A DNA stretch of 64,000 nucleotides from Paracoccaceae bacterium. GTDB taxonomy: Bacteria > Pseudomonadota > Alphaproteobacteria > Rhodobacterales > Rhodobacteraceae. The notes under the pieces were generated by a model that worked only from the letters and a program-made list of their open reading frames with translations, was not told the DNA's origin and made no database searches. The position numbers and the translations under genes were made by a program. The stretch spans positions 714,294-778,293 of the forward strand of contig JACKKJ010000002.1 in assembly GCA_024236495.1 (NCBI GenBank). The letters are read 5' to 3'. Of this stretch, positions 44,552 to 53,402 are shown piece by piece. The first letter of the stretch is position 1; every line of letters starts with the position of its first letter.

Positions 44552-46102
44552 TCAAACCCGCGTGAACCGTACCGGGTCGGGATGACCATCGGCAAGGATC
44601 ACCGGCTGCAGGTCGGAATCGTGGATCGCCACCAGCGGCTCGAAACAGATGAAGACGAAGTCGCCCGAAAGCTCCATCAGGTCTTCCATCCGGTTGAACA
44701 TCGCCCGCCGCTTGTCCGGGTCCAGCTCGGTCAGCGAGGTCTGGTAAAGATCCTCGTATTCGGCGCTGTCGAAGAAGGTCCAGTTGTAAACGCCGATCTG
44801 GTCGGGGCGGAACCAGACAAGGTTCTCGGTCGGATCGACGCCGCCCGCAAAGGATTGCAGCACCAGTTCCAGCGACAGGTAGTCGTCGCCGGCCGTCTTG
44901 TCGCCAAGCGCCCAGTAGGCGGCTTCCTCCGTCGGCTGGATCTCGACCGTGATCCCGGCCTCGCCAAGGCTGGCCTGGATGATCTGCGCGATCGTCTGCG
45001 AGGTGGAATCCGTCAGCGCGACAAGGTTCAGCGTCAACCCTTCGGCGCCCGCCTCGGCCAGCAAGGCCTTCGCTTTCTCCACGTCGCGGGTGTCGATGAG
45101 GTTCTTCGTCCGGGCATAGGTCGTGCCCGGCTGGACCACGCCGGCCGACCTTCCCACAAGCCCGTCATAGGCGCCTTGCAGGACCGCGTCGCTGTCATAG
45201 GCATACTGGATCGCCTGCCGCACCCGGATATCCTTGAGCGGTTCGGCGTTCTGGTTGATCGTCAGCCAGACATAGCGGGTCGATTCCGCCTCGATCAATG
45301 TCGCGCCCTCAGGCATCGCCTCCTTCAGTTGGCGGACCGCGCCGGGCGCGATGCGCGTGAAGTCGAAGGCGTCTGCCTCGTAGGCGAGCTGCGCGGCCTG
45401 GTCGTCGCCAAGAATGTAGATCTCGACCGTCGAAAAGGCAGGCGCTGCGCCGGTCCAGCCGGGGTTGGCCTTCAGCGTCACCTTCTGCGCCTGTTCCCAG
45501 CTGTCCAGCAGGAACGGGCCGCACTGTGCCGGGATCTCGGTCGTGTAGCTGCCGCCCGCCGCCTCGACCGCGGCCTTGCAGACGATGTGACCGCCATAAT
45601 AGGGCATCGCGATCACGATGAAGGGCGCAAAAGCCTCGGTCAGATGGATCACGCCGCTCCGCGCGTCGATCACCTCGACCTCTTTCAGTTTCTCGAACTG
45701 GTAGGCCCAGGCGCTGTCGGAACCGGCGATACGTTCGTAGGAGAACTTCACATCCTCGGCCGTGACCGGGCCGAAGTCGCCCGTCCACATCAGCCCGTCG
45801 CGCAGCGTGAAGGCAAGGCGCGTGCCGTCCAGCCATTCAAGCTTTTCGGCGGCGTAGAGCTCCCAGTTGTTTCCGTCGCGCATGTCGCCCATGCGCACCA
45901 GCGACACCTGCGTGCAGCGCGGGATGACCTCGTCCAACCCGCCGATGATGCCCCAGGGGTCCAGCACCTGAAAATCGGCATCCATGCGGATGCGCAGCGT
46001 ATCGCCGTCAGCCGCCCAGGCGAAGTTCGGTGCCGCGGCCGCCGCGGCAAGACCAGCGCCCGCGGCTTTAAGGAAATCGCGTCTGTTGGTGTTCCAGTTC
46101 AT
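44552..46102 (-). CDS. ABC transporter substrate-binding protein, oligopeptide (SBP_bac_5) family
   Basis: The start at 46102, with GGGAGGA upstream, gives 516 residues. A twin-arginine-type signal (NRRDFLKAAGAGLAA) precedes the mature SBP_bac_5 domain: GLMWTGDFGPVTAEDVKFSY, then VRQAIQYAYD and ELDPDKRRAMFNRM. Such proteins bind peptides, opines, nickel or other small amine-containing solutes. It follows the permease and ATPase genes with a 1-bp gap, as the last gene of the transporter set. Ligand identity cannot be read, but the neighbours suggest an N-methylated compound. Confidence 0.9.
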   Translation of the reverse strand: MNWNTNRRDFLKAAGAGLAAAAAAPNFAWAADGDTLRIRMDADFQVLDPWGIIGGLDEVIPRCTQVSLVRMGDMRDGNNWELYAAEKLEWLDGTRLAFTLRDGLMWTGDFGPVTAEDVKFSYERIAGSDSAWAYQFEKLKEVEVIDARSGVIHLTEAFAPFIVIAMPYYGGHIVCKAAVEAAGGSYTTEIPAQCGPFLLDSWEQAQKVTLKANPGWTGAAPAFSTVEIYILGDDQAAQLAYEADAFDFTRIAPGAVRQLKEAMPEGATLIEAESTRYVWLTINQNAEPLKDIRVRQAIQYAYDSDAVLQGAYDGLVGRSAGVVQPGTTYARTKNLIDTRDVEKAKALLAEAGAEGLTLNLVALTDSTSQTIAQIIQASLGEAGITVEIQPTEEAAYWALGDKTAGDDYLSLELVLQSFAGGVDPTENLVWFRPDQIGVYNWTFFDSAEYEDLYQTSLTELDPDKRRAMFNRMEDLMELSGDFVFICFEPLVAIHDSDLQPVILADGHPDPVRFTRV

Positions 46103-46103
46103 T

Positions 46104-47078
46104 TCATCCTCCCTTGTCATGCGTTTCGGGGAAATGGCACCGCACGGAATGCCCGGGGCCGAGGGCTTGCAGCGCCGGGGCGGCGCTGCGGCAGATATCT
46201 TTCGCGACGGGGCAGCGGGTGTGGAATTCGCACCCCTGGGGGCGGCGCAGGATGCTTGGAATCTCGCCCTTGATGGCAAGGTCGCGCCGCCGCCTGCGGG
46301 GGTCGGGCTTCGGTTCCGCGGCGATCAGGCTGCGGGTGTAGGGGTGGCGGGGCGCCGCGAAGATCTGCCGGGTCGGCCCGGTTTCGACCAGCCGGCCAAG
46401 GTAAAGGACGGCGATCCGGTCGGCCACATGGCGAACCAGCGCAAGGTTGTGGGTGATGATCAGATAGCTCAGCCCGTGGCGATCCTTCAGATCGGCCATC
46501 AGGTTCAGAATTTCCGCCTGCACGGACACGTCCAGGCCCGCCGTCGGTTCATCAGCGATCACCAGCGCCGGCTTCAGCGCAAGCGCCCGCGCCACACCGA
46601 CCCGCCGCGCCTGTCCGCCCGAAAGCTCGTGCGGAAAACGTGCGGCCATCTCTGGCGGCAGGCCCACTTCGGCCAGCAGTTCGGCAGCCTTCGCGCGGCG
46701 GTCGGCCACGGATTCGTGGTGTATCGCGAAGGGTTCGATCACGGCCTGCCCCACGGTCATCCGGGGCGACAGCGATGCGGCGGCATCCTGAAACATCAGC
46801 GCGGTGCTGCGGCGGATGGCATGGAAATCGGCTGGGCCGCAGAGGTCGGCGCCCTTGAACCGTATCGTGCCGGCGCTGGTCGGCTGAAGCCCCAGCACGG
46901 CGCGCGCCAGCGTGGTCTTGCCCGACCCGCTTTCGCCGACAAGCCCCAGCGTCTCGCCACCGGCAAGGTCAAGCGAGATATCCGACAGGATGTTGACCCG
47001 TGCCCCGCCGCCGGGCGACAGCCAGCCGCCCGATTGCAGGTCAACGCAGATCCCGGCGATCGACAGCAGGGGCGTCAT
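46104..47078 (-). CDS. oligopeptide-type ABC transporter ATPase (DppF-like)
   Basis: The start at 47078 (MTPLLSIAGICVDLQSG) overlaps the preceding gene by 4 bp and gives 324 residues. It has Walker A GESGSGKTTLARAVLGLQ, signature LSGGQARRVGVARALAL, Walker B LVIADEPTAGLD and the C-terminal oligopeptide-transport extension with the CEFHTRCPVAKDIC cysteine motif. It powers import together with its DppD-like partner. Confidence 0.94.
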   Translation of the reverse strand: MTPLLSIAGICVDLQSGGWLSPGGGARVNILSDISLDLAGGETLGLVGESGSGKTTLARAVLGLQPTSAGTIRFKGADLCGPADFHAIRRSTALMFQDAAASLSPRMTVGQAVIEPFAIHHESVADRRAKAAELLAEVGLPPEMAARFPHELSGGQARRVGVARALALKPALVIADEPTAGLDVSVQAEILNLMADLKDRHGLSYLIITHNLALVRHVADRIAVLYLGRLVETGPTRQIFAAPRHPYTRSLIAAEPKPDPRRRRRDLAIKGEIPSILRRPQGCEFHTRCPVAKDICRSAAPALQALGPGHSVRCHFPETHDKGG

Positions 47079-48046
47079 GGCGCGACCTCGTGGCAAAGCG
47101 CGGCCCTGCCGGGGCCGATCGTCACGCGTGGCGGCGGAAGGGTGCGGCAGCGGTCGCTGGCCAGCGGGCAGCGGGGGGCAAAGGCGCAGCCCGGCGGCGG
47201 TGCCGTGAGGTCCGGCAACCGCCCGCCGATCGCGGGCAGCCGCCCGGTGTGTTCCTCGATCCGGGCCGGGTCGCAGGCCAGCAACGCGCGGGTGTAGGGG
47301 TGGCGGGGGTCGTGGTAAAGCGCGTCGACCGGCGCCTCCTCGACCACCTGGCCGGCATACATCACCGCGACGCGGTCACAAAGCTCCGCGATCACGCCCA
47401 GATGGTGCGTCACGATAACGATGGCGCAGCCGTAGTCCGCCTGAAGTTCCCGCAGGAGATGGATGATCTGCGCCTCCATCGTCACGTCGAGCGCGGTCGT
47501 CGGTTCGTCGGCAATGAGGACGGCGGGGCGCATCAGAAGTGCCGCGGCGATGGCGGCGCGCTGGCGCATCCCGCCGGAAAGCTCGTGCGGGAACCTTGTC
47601 ATCGCCAGGTCGGGGTCCGAAAGACCGACTCGCGCCAGCATCGCGCGCGCGCGGTCGCTTTTTTCGCGCCGTGAAACGCCATCGAGGTTGCACTGGAAGT
47701 CCACCAACTGCGACCCCATGGTCAGGACCGGGCTGAAGGCGGTCATCGGATCCTGGAAGACCATCGCCACGTCGCGCCCCCGCATCCGGCGGCGGTCGGC
47801 CTGGCCTAGCGAAAGGATATCGCGCCCCGAAAGCCGGATCGTCCCCGCGGTCCGTTCCGCGTTCGCGCCGGTCAGGTCGATCATCGCCGCGGCAAGCGTG
47901 GATTTACCGCAACCGCTTTCGCCCGCGATCCCCAGAACCTCGCCGGGCTGGACAGACAGGCTGACATCGCGCAGCACCTGCAGCGACCCGCCCGGCACGC
48001 GGTAGCGAAGCGACAGGTTCTCGACCGAAAGGACCGGGTCCGTCAT
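47075..48046 (-). CDS. oligopeptide-type ABC transporter ATPase (DppD-like)
   Basis: This 323-residue ATPase has Walker A GESGCGKSTLAAAMIDLTG, signature LSGGMRQRAAIAAALLM, Walker B VLIADEPTTALD and the C-terminal extension with CAFAPRCPLASDRC. It overlaps the DppC-like and DppF-like genes by 4 bp each, so the set is translationally coupled. Confidence 0.94.
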   Translation of the reverse strand: MTDPVLSVENLSLRYRVPGGSLQVLRDVSLSVQPGEVLGIAGESGCGKSTLAAAMIDLTGANAERTAGTIRLSGRDILSLGQADRRRMRGRDVAMVFQDPMTAFSPVLTMGSQLVDFQCNLDGVSRREKSDRARAMLARVGLSDPDLAMTRFPHELSGGMRQRAAIAAALLMRPAVLIADEPTTALDVTMEAQIIHLLRELQADYGCAIVIVTHHLGVIAELCDRVAVMYAGQVVEEAPVDALYHDPRHPYTRALLACDPARIEEHTGRLPAIGGRLPDLTAPPPGCAFAPRCPLASDRCRTLPPPRVTIGPGRAALCHEVAP

Positions 48047-48900
48047 CGATGCCCCCGTCCCTTGAGCCGCGGGTCAAGCGCGTCGCGCAGCCCTTCGCCG
48101 AGGAAGGTGAAGCCAAGCGTGGACAACACGAGCGGCAGGCCCGCGACAAGCACCATGTAGGGCGCGGACCGCAGCGAGGTGTAGCCATCGTAAAGGATGT
48201 TGCCCCAGGATGGTGTCGGCGGGCGCACGCCCAGGTTCAGATAGGACAGCCCCGCCTCGAGCATGATGACAACGGGGATGTCCATCGACAGCAGGATGAC
48301 CAGCGGCCCGACGACGTTCGGCAGCATGTGACGCAGAAGGATGCGCGTCCCCGATGCCCCCATGGCCCTTTCCGCAACGATGAAATCGGCCCCCGCCAGG
48401 GCAAGCGTCTGGGCCCGGATCAGGCGCGCATAGGCCGGAACAGAGACGAGAACGACCACCAGGATCAGGGTTCCTGTGCCCGGCCCGACGACGGTGATCA
48501 CCGCCAGCGCGAACATGATCATCGGCAGCGATGACAGCGAATCGAAGACCAGCACCAGGATCGCGTCCAGCCAGCGCGGACCGAACCCCGCAATCATGCC
48601 AAGGATCAGCCCCGCCAGCCCGGCCATCCCGACCGAGGTGACGGCGATCGACAGCGCCGTCCGCGCCCCGAAGATGATCCGCGACAGAAGATCCCGCCCC
48701 AGCTGGTCGGTGCCCGCCAGATGGTCAAGACTGGGCGGCTGGAACTTTTGCGTCACGTTCAGCTTGATCGGGTCGGCGGGTGCGATCCAGGGCGCGAAAA
48801 GCGCCATGGCCACGAACAGCACCACAAGCGCCAGCCCGAAGGCGCCCATCGGGTCGCGCAGAAGCGCGCCGAGGACCGTCTTTCTACCGGCGGAGGACAT
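48043..48900 (-). CDS. oligopeptide-type ABC transporter permease (DppC-like)
   Basis: This 285-residue inner-membrane permease has an N-terminal helix (GAFGLALVVLFVAMALFAPW), the periplasmic LAGTDQLGRDLLSRIIFGAR motif and about five further membrane segments. The coupling helix region around RAQTLALAGADFIVAERAMG contacts the ATPases. It overlaps the DppB-like gene by 17 bp. Confidence 0.94.
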   Translation of the reverse strand: MSSAGRKTVLGALLRDPMGAFGLALVVLFVAMALFAPWIAPADPIKLNVTQKFQPPSLDHLAGTDQLGRDLLSRIIFGARTALSIAVTSVGMAGLAGLILGMIAGFGPRWLDAILVLVFDSLSSLPMIMFALAVITVVGPGTGTLILVVVLVSVPAYARLIRAQTLALAGADFIVAERAMGASGTRILLRHMLPNVVGPLVILLSMDIPVVIMLEAGLSYLNLGVRPPTPSWGNILYDGYTSLRSAPYMVLVAGLPLVLSTLGFTFLGEGLRDALDPRLKGRGHR

Positions 48901-49834
48901 CGCGCACCCTCGGGTCGAGCCGGGCGATCAGAAGATCGGCGGCGGTGACGATGAAAAGGTAGAAGGCGGTCATGAACAGGACCGTTCCCATGACGACCGG
49001 ATAGTTGCGTTTCTGTACCGCACCGGTGATCAGTGTGCCGATGCCGGGACGGCCGAAGACGGTTTCGACGAAGACCGCGCTTGACAGGATCGACCCAAGG
49101 CCGACCGCCATCAGCGCGATCGTCGGGATGATCGCGACGCGCAGGCCATAGCGCAGCACGACGCGGCTTTCGGGAAGGCCGAAGGCGCGCGCGGTGCGGA
49201 TGTGGTTTTCGCCCATCACCTCAAGCAGCGAGGCGCGGACAAGCCGCGCGAGGTAGCCGACCCAACCAACGCCCAGCGCGAAGGCGGGCAGAACAAGCGC
49301 GCGCAACTGGCTGAGCGGATCGCCGGGATTGCCCGCGCCGATCGCCGGAAGCCAGCGCAGCCAGACGGCGAAGATCAGGATCGCATAGATCGCCACCACG
49401 AAGGCCGGAACCGAAATCAGGCCGACCGACAGAATCCCCAGAAGCCGGTCGGCGACCGTGTCGCGCCAGACGACCGCTGTCGCGCCCAGCGCGATGCCCA
49501 GTGTCAGCGCCCAGCCCAGCGCCGCGACGCCAAGGATCAGCGTGTTGGGGAAGAACTCGAGGATCTGGTCAAGCACCGGCCGCTTCGACCAGACGTCATA
49601 GCCCAGGTCGCCGGTCGCCGCGCTGCGGAAGAAGTGCCAGACCTGCCAGAGAACGGGTTCGTCAAGCCCCATCCTTTCGCGCAGGAGCGCCTTGAGCTCC
49701 GGCGTCGCGCGCGGTCCCAGCGCCAGCGATGCCGGATCGCCCGGCACCAGAAACACCATCGCATACATCGCCAGCATCACCGTGATCAGGATCACGACAG
49801 CCAGGGCAATGCGCTTGACGGCATATCTCAGCAT
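48884..49834 (-). CDS. oligopeptide-type ABC transporter permease (DppB-like)
   Basis: This 316-residue permease begins MLRYAVKRIALAVVILITV, the usual first helix of DppB/OppB proteins, and has the FLVPGDPASLALG segment, about six membrane segments and the coupling region RASLLEVMGENHIRTARAFG. It follows the S15 hydrolase gene by 21 bp and is the first transporter gene of the unit. Confidence 0.94.
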   Translation of the reverse strand: MLRYAVKRIALAVVILITVMLAMYAMVFLVPGDPASLALGPRATPELKALLRERMGLDEPVLWQVWHFFRSAATGDLGYDVWSKRPVLDQILEFFPNTLILGVAALGWALTLGIALGATAVVWRDTVADRLLGILSVGLISVPAFVVAIYAILIFAVWLRWLPAIGAGNPGDPLSQLRALVLPAFALGVGWVGYLARLVRASLLEVMGENHIRTARAFGLPESRVVLRYGLRVAIIPTIALMAVGLGSILSSAVFVETVFGRPGIGTLITGAVQKRNYPVVMGTVLFMTAFYLFIVTAADLLIARLDPRVRDVLRR

Positions 49835-49855
49835 GGCGCGCGGGGGCCTCCGGTC

Positions 49856-51874
49856 TCAGACATGGTCCCTCGGTATCCGTTCGTCCCAGGACCGTTCGAA
49901 CACCGACGCACCGTTTTCGGTGACGCGCAGGCTGACCTCGATCCGGAAATGGGTTGCGTCACAGGTCATTCGGCTGGTCGAATGATGGCCGAAGACGCCG
50001 TCCTTGCGGGTGATTTCGACGGTGCAGCCTGTCTCGCAGGCGGCGGAAAGCGGATCGCCGTCGGTGATCCGGTAGCGCGCGAAGGCGTCTGAGGCGACGG
50101 TCTGCCCGATATCCGGCATCCGGTGCGCATAGGTCCAGCGCGGGAACTCCACCACCATCTCTTTGCTCAGCAGGTCGCGCCGGACGCCGCGCCGGACGGT
50201 CTTTTCGGCGGGCAGATCCTCCGACGGTGTCGGCGCCGCCATCTCTGGCGGGTCGAACCGGCGCAGCCGCGCGTCGGCCGGGTCCTCGGGCCGGACCGGC
50301 AGCGCAAGGCGGCTTTCGCCAGTATGGACCGTCACCGTCGCGAGTTCCGGCGACGGCCAGCAGATCGGCCAGTAGGTCGTCGAGATCGACACCGCGATGC
50401 GGTGCCCCGCCGGGAAGGAATGGGCGATGTCGTCGATATCCACCACCGCCTCGTAGACGCGGCCGGGTTCCAGCATCGCCGCCTGTTCGTGGCTGTCGCG
50501 GTGGGTCAGGTTCAGACAGCCCAACGCCACCCGCGTCGATCTTCCGTCCGGCATCACATCGTTCAGCCGGACCGCGACCAGCGCCATGGGCTTGTCCACG
50601 CTGAACCTCAGGTGAAGCTGCGGCGCCCCCAAGATCTCCAGCGTCGCGGGCAACGGGTCGGTCGTGAAGACCAGTGACCCGCCGTCATCCTCGCGCTGGT
50701 CGGGCGGCCAGTCGGCATCCTCGCCATACCGGCCGACCTCGCCCGCGGTTAGCCCGACCCAAAGGGGTGAACAGATCGGGACGGGGGTGCCTTTGGCGGC
50801 TGTGCCCTGCAACCGCCCCCCTGCGTTCAGGAAAAGGTCGCGCCAGTCGATCCGGGACGAGGGCCATTCCGCCTCGCCCACCCAGCGGCCAGCACGTTCG
50901 AGGTAGCAGGTGGAAGGCGGCGCGCTTTGCTGCATCCAGACCCGGTACATGGGTTCGTCCATGATCCCGGTATCGCGCCCCTTCAGCCAGTGATCGCACC
51001 AGCGCCTTACCTCCTGCAACCAGCCGATCGCAGGCTGCACCGCCACGTCGTGCGGAAAGGAATGGGCCCAGGGGCCGATCAGGCCAAGGCGCGGCCCGGA
51101 CAGCCCCGACAGAAGGCGCGGCACGCTTTCCGAATAATTGTCGGCCCAGCCGGAAACCGCGTAGACGGGGATCGTGATGGCGCTGAAATCCTCGCAGACG
51201 GAGCCGTGCTTCCAATAGGCATCGCGCCGCTGGTGGGCCAGCCAGGTCAGGATCCAGGGCGTGTTGTGTGCCATCCGCGCGCGCCACATGTCGCGCCAAC
51301 CCGGGCCGACGATTTCCGGGTCCGGCGGAAGGTCGTTGTGGGCGAACATGGTCGCCGACCAGTCGGGATTGTCCTTTGACAGACAGCCCCCGATATAGTG
51401 GACATCGGTCGCATAGCGGTCATCAGTCGAACCCACGGTGATGATCGTCTTCAACGCGGGCGGCTGGCGCGCGGCGATCTGAAGGCCGTTGAACCCACCC
51501 CAGGAGATGCCGTACATCGCGACCTGTCCGTCGCACCAGTCCTGCGCGGCGATCCAGGCGATCGCGTCGCAGCCATCGCGGATCTCCTGTTCGGTATATT
51601 CGTCGTCGATCAGCCCCTGGCTGTCGCCGGTGCCACGGATGTCCAGCCGGATGCAGGCGTAGCCGTGACCCGCCAGCCAGGCATGCATCTTCTGGTCGCG
51701 TCCGCGCGTGCCTTCCCGCTTGCGGTAGGGCAGATATTCCAGGATGACCGGTACCGGCCCGATGTCCCTGGGCCGCCAGAGCTTTGCCGCCAAGCGGGTA
51801 CCGTCGGGCAGGGGCACGAAGATGCTTTCGACGATTTCGACCTCGTTCGGGAAATCCTTCCGGATCGCTGCCAT
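49856..51874 (-). CDS. CocE/NonD-family (peptidase S15) hydrolase
   Basis: This 672-residue alpha/beta hydrolase has the nucleophile S124 in YGISWGGFNG, the acid in VSGWADNYSES and the histidine in GPWAHSFPHD, followed by a C-terminal jelly-roll X-Pro dipeptidyl-peptidase domain. The family includes cocaine esterase, amino-acid-ester hydrolases and glutaryl acylases. No signal peptide is seen, so it acts on an imported ester or amide. It lies 13 bp after the MttB-family gene and 21 bp before the transporter, implying it splits the imported substrate. Confidence 0.9.
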   Translation of the reverse strand: MAAIRKDFPNEVEIVESIFVPLPDGTRLAAKLWRPRDIGPVPVILEYLPYRKREGTRGRDQKMHAWLAGHGYACIRLDIRGTGDSQGLIDDEYTEQEIRDGCDAIAWIAAQDWCDGQVAMYGISWGGFNGLQIAARQPPALKTIITVGSTDDRYATDVHYIGGCLSKDNPDWSATMFAHNDLPPDPEIVGPGWRDMWRARMAHNTPWILTWLAHQRRDAYWKHGSVCEDFSAITIPVYAVSGWADNYSESVPRLLSGLSGPRLGLIGPWAHSFPHDVAVQPAIGWLQEVRRWCDHWLKGRDTGIMDEPMYRVWMQQSAPPSTCYLERAGRWVGEAEWPSSRIDWRDLFLNAGGRLQGTAAKGTPVPICSPLWVGLTAGEVGRYGEDADWPPDQREDDGGSLVFTTDPLPATLEILGAPQLHLRFSVDKPMALVAVRLNDVMPDGRSTRVALGCLNLTHRDSHEQAAMLEPGRVYEAVVDIDDIAHSFPAGHRIAVSISTTYWPICWPSPELATVTVHTGESRLALPVRPEDPADARLRRFDPPEMAAPTPSEDLPAEKTVRRGVRRDLLSKEMVVEFPRWTYAHRMPDIGQTVASDAFARYRITDGDPLSAACETGCTVEITRKDGVFGHHSTSRMTCDATHFRIEVSLRVTENGASVFERSWDERIPRDHV

Positions 51875-51887
51875 GGTTTCGTCCCCC

Positions 51888-53402
51888 TCAGTTCATCGGT
51901 GCGCCGCCCTCGGCCTTGCGCCGTGCGACATAGGCATCCAGTTCCTCCGCCACCGCGGGGTCGAGTGCCGGTTCCTCGTATTCCGCCAGAAGTGTCTTCC
52001 AGACCGTGTTGGCACGCGCCCGCGCGTCGATGGCCCCGCGTTCGAGCCAGGTTGGATAGTTGTCCCAGTTCGACAGAAGCGGCGCATGAAACGCCGTCTC
52101 GTAGCGCGCCATCGTATGGGCGGTGCCGAAGAAATGCCCGCCCGGTCCCGCCTCGGCGACAGCGTCCAGCGCAAGCGCATCGGGCCCGGTGTCGATCGGG
52201 TCGAAATAGGCGTCCATCATCATCAGAAGCTCGGCGTCAAGGATCAGCTTCTCGAAACTGGCGGTCAGGCCGCCGTGCAGCCAGCCGGCCCCGTGTTCCA
52301 GAAGGTTCGCGCCCCCCATCAGCGCCCCCCAAAGCGCCATCTGGCTTTCGTAGGCGGCCTGGGCGTCGACCTCGTTCGCGGCGGTGACGTTCGAGGACCG
52401 GAAGGGCACGCCGACATGCCGGGCAAGCTGCCCTGACGCCTGCGCGGCCTTGACGTATTCCGGCGTCCCGAAGGCCGGGCTGCCCGACCGCATGTCCACG
52501 TTCGAGGTGAAGCCGCCATAAAGCACCGGCGCGCCCGGCCGCACGATCTGCGTCAGGACGATGCCTGCCAATGCCTCGGCGTGCTGCTGGGCCAGCGCAC
52601 CCGCCAGCGTCACCGGCGCCATCGCACCCGCGAGCGTGAAGGGTGTGATGGCCAGCGCCTGCCCGTGTTCGGCCATCGCGATCAGCCCCTCGGCCATCGG
52701 GATGTCGAGTTGCAGGGGCGAATTGGTGTTGATCACGCCGACCAGCGCCGGACGGTCGATGAGCCCTTCGGGCGTGGTGCCCAGCGAAATCGCGGCCATT
52801 GCGATCCCGTCCATGGTGCGCGCCCGGCCAAGGGTCTGTCCCTGCCAGGTCTTGTCCAGAAGGCCGATCTGCGCGCGATAGATATCCAGATGCCGGGTGT
52901 TTGCGGGCAGGTCCATCGGCTCGAACGGGCCGCCGCCTTCCTGATGGATGACGTTCAGGACCTGCACCAGCTTCAGGAAATCGCACATCTCGTCAAAGGT
53001 CCCGTCGCGGCGGCCTCGGTCGTTGTCCATCACATAGGCCGGACCCCCGACAGAGGTGTAGACACAATGATCGCCGCCCAGAACGACGTTATGCGAAGGA
53101 TTGCGGGCATGAAGCGTGAACGTCGCGGGCACCGTGCGCAGGCGTTCGGCCACAAGGCCGGGGTCAAGGCGCACGGTATCGCCCGAAACCTTGCCGCCGG
53201 CGCCGCGATACAGCGCGCGCGCGCGGTCGTCCAGAACGCGGATGCCGATCCGCGACAGGATCTCCAGCCCGGCTTCGTGGATCGCGGCGACCTGATCGTC
53301 GCCAAGTACCCGGACCGGCGCATAGGGGCGGCGACGCTGGCCATAGGCGGGTTGGCCAAAGCCCGCCGCCCGGCCCCCACGCTGGCGCCGCCGGGCGGTC
53401 AT
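51888..53402 (-). CDS. trimethylamine methyltransferase (MttB) family protein, non-pyrrolysine
   Basis: This 504-residue protein belongs to the MttB superfamily: IHEAGLEILSRIGIRVLDD, then GGPAYVMDNDRGRRDGTFDE, and a C-terminal AGPGGHFFGTAHTMARYET. There is no in-frame amber codon, so it is of the non-pyrrolysine type whose studied members demethylate glycine betaine, proline betaine, carnitine or similar compounds onto a corrinoid protein. No corrinoid-binding protein or reactivase gene is nearby. The start codon overlaps the end of the TMADH-like gene by 4 bp. Confidence 0.9.
   Translation of the reverse strand: MTARRRQRGGRAAGFGQPAYGQRRRPYAPVRVLGDDQVAAIHEAGLEILSRIGIRVLDDRARALYRGAGGKVSGDTVRLDPGLVAERLRTVPATFTLHARNPSHNVVLGGDHCVYTSVGGPAYVMDNDRGRRDGTFDEMCDFLKLVQVLNVIHQEGGGPFEPMDLPANTRHLDIYRAQIGLLDKTWQGQTLGRARTMDGIAMAAISLGTTPEGLIDRPALVGVINTNSPLQLDIPMAEGLIAMAEHGQALAITPFTLAGAMAPVTLAGALAQQHAEALAGIVLTQIVRPGAPVLYGGFTSNVDMRSGSPAFGTPEYVKAAQASGQLARHVGVPFRSSNVTAANEVDAQAAYESQMALWGALMGGANLLEHGAGWLHGGLTASFEKLILDAELLMMMDAYFDPIDTGPDALALDAVAEAGPGGHFFGTAHTMARYETAFHAPLLSNWDNYPTWLERGAIDARARANTVWKTLLAEYEEPALDPAVAEELDAYVARRKAEGGAPMN

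Noticed and set aside
44336..46273. Plus-strand open frame (645 codons) opposite the TetR and binding-protein genes
   Set aside because: It spans two real genes and their gap on the other strand and has no homology signal.
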